In this document: positions 60,618-64,000 of the stretch, one piece after another
How positions within the stretch are numbered: position 1 is the stretch's first letter
Layout of the letters: the number at the start of each line of letters is the position of its first letter
Assembly: GCA_964511495.1 (NCBI GenBank)
Contig: CAZEFT010000002.1
Coordinates: 1-64,000 of the forward strand
Direction: 5' to 3'
DNA length: 64,000 bases
DNA from: Litorimonas sp964511495
GTDB lineage: Bacteria > Pseudomonadota > Alphaproteobacteria > Caulobacterales > Maricaulaceae
Translations under genes and position numbers: made by a program
Notes under the pieces: generated by a model
Told to the model about the DNA's origin: nothing
The model's input: the letters and a program-made list of their open reading frames with translations, nothing else
Databases searched by the model: none

Positions 60618-62807
60618 ATGTCTATGTTGCGTCTTTACTCTCTTTTATTCCCTTTAACGGCTCTCTTATTTTGGGGGTGTCAGCCCTCGACAAGCGCGCC
60701 GCAGACGGAAATAGACCGACTCGCCGCGATTGCGCAAAATGTTGAAATCATTCGGGACGATTACGGCGTGCCGCATATTTATGGTGGGACAGACGCCGAA
60801 GCGGTTTTCGGCCTCCTCTACGCACAAGCCGAAGATGATTTCCCGCGCATAGAACGCAACTATATCTGGGCCACCGGACGGTTGGCCGAAATAGAAGGCG
60901 AAGACGCGCTTTACAGTGATTTGCGCGCCCGTCTTTATATGACAATGGATGAGGCCAAAGCCGCCTATGAAGGGGCTCCCGCAGAGGTGAAAGCCCTATG
61001 TCAGGCTTTTGCAGATGGGCTTAATTATTATCTTGAGACCCATCCGGAGGTTAAACCCCAACTCATAACGCGGTTTGAACCATGGATGCCGATGTTCTTC
61101 TCCGAAGGCTCGATTGGCGGCGATATTGAACAAATTCCTCTGCGTGGGATAAAAGCTTTCTATAGTGAGGGTGAGCCGAAAGACGCTCCTCAAGAGGGCC
61201 CAACACGCGCTGTAGATTATTCTGAACCTGCCGGGTCCAACGGCTTTGCCATTTCTGGTGACCTAACCCGTTCAGGTGACGCCATGTTGCTGATTAACCC
61301 GCATACATCCTTCTATTTTCGTGGCGAAGTTCATGTTGTTTCAGAAGAAGGCTTAAATGCTTATGGAGCCGTCACATGGGGGCAATATTTTGTCTATCAG
61401 GGTTTTTCGGAGAAAAATGGATGGATGCACACCTCGACCTATGTCGATTTCATTGATGAGTTCGAACAGGAAATTTTCGAGAATGACGGCCGACTTTGGT
61501 ATCGTTACGGTGATGAGGCGCGCCCCGTTCAAGTTTCCAGTGTCACACTTAATTACAAAACTGATACAGGGATGAAGGCAAAGACGTTCCCCATGTATCA
61601 TACTCATCATGGCCCCGTGACACATATGGAAAACGGCAAATGGATTGTAACCAAAATTAATTGGGATCCTGTCAACGCGCTCAAGCAATCCTTCCTACGG
61701 ACGAAAACGAGCGGTCATGATGCGTTCAATGAGATGATGGATATTCGGACAAATTCTTCCAACAATACTGTCTATGCCGATCAAGAGGGTAATATTGCCT
61801 ATTATCACGGTAATTTCATTCCAAAGCGTGATCCGCAATTTGACTATTCGAAGCCCGTTGATGGGGCGGACCCCCGCACAGATTGGCAAGGGACACATCC
61901 CGTGAATGAAGCGATTACCGTTTTAAACCCACTCAATGGGTGGATACAGAATGCCAATTCGACGCCTTTCACCTCTGCCGGAGCCTATAGTCCGAAGCGT
62001 GAAGATTACCCCGCTTATATGGCACCTGATAAAGAAAATACGCGCGGCATTCATGCGGTCAGAGTGTTGGAAAAGGCTAAGGACGTGACCTTAGACAGCT
62101 TGATTGAAATGGCGCATTCACCCGATCTTCCGGCCTTTGAGTTGATGATACCCAGTTTGGTGGAGGCTTATAATGCGTCCAATAAAAATCCGGACTATGC
62201 CGAAGCTATGGCTGTTTTGGCGAAGTGGGATCACAAGGTTGCGGGCGAGTCCGTCGCCCTGTCTTTGGCTCACTTTTATGGCATGGAAGTCTTACGTTCA
62301 GATTATCGCCGTCAGGGAGCCTCGCGCTACGAAACCTATCAATATTTTGCTAATCAAGCCTCGGATGTGCAGCAGTTGAGCGCTTTCGCAAACGCTTTCG
62401 AAAAACTGGAAGAAGACTTCGGTACATGGAAGACGCCATGGACAGAGATCAATCGGTTTCAGCGTCTCTCCGGTGAGATTGACGCGCAGTTTAATGATGA
62501 CGAGCCTAGCTATGGTGTGCCCATGGCGTCCGGCCGTTGGGGGGCTTTGGCAGCCTATGGAGCAAGAGCGACGCCCGACACAAACCGGATTTATGGCTAT
62601 CGGGGCAATAGCTTTGTCGCCGTCGTCGAATTTGGCGATAAGGTGAAAGCCAAAAGCCTGTTGGCAGGCGGGCAAAGTAACAATCCTGACTCGCCACATT
62701 TTGATGACCAGATAGAGCTTTATATCAATCGGGATTTCAAGGATGTGGCCTATTACCGCAAGGATGTAGAAGCGCGTGCGAAAAGCGTTTATCGACCCGG
62801 AGAGTAA
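60618..62807 (+). CDS. Penicillin acylase-family (S45) Ntn hydrolase lipoprotein
   Basis: The 729-residue precursor has a lipobox-like GC at residue 21 (LLFWGCQPS). The alpha chain is followed by the autocleavage point before Ser207 in EPAGSNGFAISG; the new N-terminal Ser is the nucleophile. NPH and HHGPVT segments in the beta chain and the C-terminal GGQSNNPDSPHFDDQ fit the S45 family, which includes penicillin acylases and AHL acylases (PvdQ, QuiP). Substrate cannot be told. GAGGG lies seven bases before the ATG. It is 15 bp upstream of the PepSY gene. Confidence 0.88.
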   Translation: MSMLRLYSLLFPLTALLFWGCQPSTSAPQTEIDRLAAIAQNVEIIRDDYGVPHIYGGTDAEAVFGLLYAQAEDDFPRIERNYIWATGRLAEIEGEDALYSDLRARLYMTMDEAKAAYEGAPAEVKALCQAFADGLNYYLETHPEVKPQLITRFEPWMPMFFSEGSIGGDIEQIPLRGIKAFYSEGEPKDAPQEGPTRAVDYSEPAGSNGFAISGDLTRSGDAMLLINPHTSFYFRGEVHVVSEEGLNAYGAVTWGQYFVYQGFSEKNGWMHTSTYVDFIDEFEQEIFENDGRLWYRYGDEARPVQVSSVTLNYKTDTGMKAKTFPMYHTHHGPVTHMENGKWIVTKINWDPVNALKQSFLRTKTSGHDAFNEMMDIRTNSSNNTVYADQEGNIAYYHGNFIPKRDPQFDYSKPVDGADPRTDWQGTHPVNEAITVLNPLNGWIQNANSTPFTSAGAYSPKREDYPAYMAPDKENTRGIHAVRVLEKAKDVTLDSLIEMAHSPDLPAFELMIPSLVEAYNASNKNPDYAEAMAVLAKWDHKVAGESVALSLAHFYGMEVLRSDYRRQGASRYETYQYFANQASDVQQLSAFANAFEKLEEDFGTWKTPWTEINRFQRLSGEIDAQFNDDEPSYGVPMASGRWGALAAYGARATPDTNRIYGYRGNSFVAVVEFGDKVKAKSLLAGGQSNNPDSPHFDDQIELYINRDFKDVAYYRKDVEARAKSVYRPGE

Positions 62808-62822
62808 TCCGATTCCGATGAA

Positions 62823-63563
62823 ATGAGTGCTGTTATGAGCCGTCAATTCGCAAAATATTTGACCCGATTGCATAAATGGGCGGGGCTCATTCTTTCTGTA
62901 CAAATTTTGTTTTGGTTCAGCTCGGGTCTGTTTTTTACACTCTTTCCGATTGATCAGGTGAGAGGGCGGCACCTTGTGGAAATGCCAAGCTACTCCCTCA
63001 CTGATCAAAGCCTTATCCCGATTGAAATTGCGATGACGGCTTATGAAGGCCGCTTAACGGGGGCGAAACTTATCAGCGTTGCGGGTCGCCCTGCCTATGT
63101 TTTGCTAGGCGATAAAGGCTCACACTTATTGGACGCTCGTACAGGAACGGCTTGGGCGGCCTTGGCGGAACAGGATATTCGCAAGATTGCAGCGCTCAGC
63201 TATAAAGGCGAAGGCGTTGTCGTCTCTGTCGAAAAATTGGAAACGGCGCCCCGCGAATATGGCGGTGCTTTGCCGATCTGGCAGGTGAAATTTGAAGATA
63301 AAGCCAAAACGCGGCTGTATCTTGATCCGCAAACGGCAGAGGTGAAAGCCACACGCACACGACTTTGGCGAGTTTTTGACGTGATGTGGCGTTTGCATAT
63401 TATGGACATTACAGGCGAGGATAATTTTAGTTCGTGGTGGCTCAGACTTGCCGCCGCTTGCGGATTTTTGTTCGCCCTGAGCGGTATAGGTTTGCTCTGG
63501 CACAGAATTGTGATGCGACCCCGCCCGAAAAAACGCCTAAGGAAAAAGAAACTAAGAGCATAG
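62823..63563 (+). CDS. PepSY-associated membrane protein
   Basis: The 246-residue product has a first transmembrane helix (LHKWAGLILSVQILFWFSSGL, residues about 17-37), which opens with the 'LHKWAGL' signature of PepSY-TM proteins. A periplasmic PepSY-like region follows (about 85-175), and a second helix (WWLRLAAACGFLFALSGIGL) precedes a basic tail (RPRPKKRLRKKK). RLHIMDITGEDNF is the conserved 'H-x-GE'-type segment. Such proteins are often near iron-uptake or peptidase genes. It is likely cotranscribed with the acylase. Met5 (62835) is an alternative start. Confidence 0.82.
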   Translation: MSAVMSRQFAKYLTRLHKWAGLILSVQILFWFSSGLFFTLFPIDQVRGRHLVEMPSYSLTDQSLIPIEIAMTAYEGRLTGAKLISVAGRPAYVLLGDKGSHLLDARTGTAWAALAEQDIRKIAALSYKGEGVVVSVEKLETAPREYGGALPIWQVKFEDKAKTRLYLDPQTAEVKATRTRLWRVFDVMWRLHIMDITGEDNFSSWWLRLAAACGFLFALSGIGLLWHRIVMRPRPKKRLRKKKLRA

Positions 63564-63621
63564 ACGCCGGTCATCAGGCCGTCAGATGTTACCTTTGCTC
63601 TAAACTGTTTGGGTAAACTCT

Positions 63622-64000
63622 ATGCAATCACTTTACTGGGTTCTGACGTGGGCGTGTCACAGGCGGTGCAAACATTGTTATGATGACCGGTTCCGCCCTT
63701 ATGTGCGCGATGCGCTGTCCGAAGTGGTCGGTGAAGGTCAGGCGGCCTATCAAAGGATTATTGATAACCTCCCTGATGATCTCAGTTGGATAGACCCGAA
63801 TGAACCCGAAAAGGGTCGGCAGAGAACGCTTTTGATCTTGGCGGGTGGAGAGTTGTTGATTGACGGCGTGCGCGAAGAATTATTTTATCCCGTTCTTGAT
63901 GCCCTGAAAGCAAAATATGGCGCTGCGATGCCAAAGCTCTCAATTCAGACGACAGGGGATGTTCTCACAGATCCTATTCTGGATGAAATATTGGCGCGCG
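63622..64000 (+). CDS. Radical SAM protein (N-terminal part, cut by window end)
   Basis: An ATG at 63622 opens a frame of at least 126 codons that runs to the last base, so the gene is truncated by the window. Near the N-terminus is TWACHRRCKHCYDDRFRPY, a CxxxCxxC cluster-binding motif for the radical SAM 4Fe-4S cluster. An AGGEL segment (GGE motif that binds the SAM amino group) and QTTGDVLT follow. The specific family (for example SPASM or an elongase type) lies in the missing C-terminus. No strong ribosome binding site is visible. Confidence 0.88.
   Translation, partial: MQSLYWVLTWACHRRCKHCYDDRFRPYVRDALSEVVGEGQAAYQRIIDNLPDDLSWIDPNEPEKGRQRTLLILAGGELLIDGVREELFYPVLDALKAKYGAAMPKLSIQTTGDVLTDPILDEILAR

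Overview
The window is chromosomal DNA from an alphaproteobacterium, most likely a marine, dimorphic Hyphomonadaceae/Maricaulales-type organism (inference). Support comes from a CcrM-type GANTC methyltransferase with GANTC sites in its leader, a perfect CtrA-type box (TTAA-N7-TTAA), an HdaA-type DnaA regulator, an F0 ATP synthase operon with separate b and b' subunits, a polyhydroxyalkanoate (PHA) gene cluster and a secreted PL7 alginate lyase. GC content is moderate. I saw no rRNA, tRNA, CRISPR array, insertion sequence or prophage.

Layout. 0-11.9 kb: methyltransferase, small lipoprotein, ABC-F ATPase, ndk, a Tad-type vWA protein, purM-purN, then DUF2066-hdaA and small conserved proteins. 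11.9-16.8 kb: a tetratricopeptide-repeat gene broken by a 100-N assembly gap, a lipoprotein M24 peptidase and a TonB-like protein. 17.0-19.5 kb: the F0 ATP synthase operon atpI-B-E-b'-b. 19.6-23.7 kb: an AT-rich, gene-poor accessory stretch with two LuxR-type HTH genes, a coiled-coil gene interrupted by an in-frame TAA, a MarR-like regulator and an orphan protein. It also holds a 22-bp perfect palindrome and three 20-bp repeats that each carry a small palindrome. 23.7-30.7 kb: smc, two DsbA-like thiol oxidoreductases and dciA on one strand, with mutY divergent. 30.7-35.3 kb: rnhB, the NAD-salvage pair pnuC-nadR and a one-PDZ HtrA protease.

35.5-40.3 kb: a complete PHA module on one strand (PhaF-like phasin, class II-like phaC, phaZ, short phasin, TetR regulator). 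40.3-43.1 kb: ccrM and two small nucleotide-sugar-type transferases. 43.1-46.2 kb: a lipoprotein with every zinc ligand of a subclass B1 metallo-beta-lactamase, a family-4-like uracil-DNA glycosylase without the Fe-S cysteines, and a fused RimB/RimK-like ATP-grasp protein that appears to start at AUU. 46.4-56.5 kb: ETF:quinone oxidoreductase, a TPR protein, ispE, a WecA-like transferase, polyprenyl diphosphate synthase, and glyQ-glyS, with a roughly 100-residue AT-rich insertion in glyS. 56.6-64 kb: ppdK, alginate lyase, penicillin-acylase-family lipoprotein, PepSY protein and the start of a radical SAM protein cut by the window edge.

The strongest leads are the regulatory stretch at 19.6-23.7 kb, the B1 metallo-beta-lactamase-like lipoprotein, the AUU-started RimB/RimK fusion and the CtrA/GANTC architecture. 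No single region is proven to be a new system.
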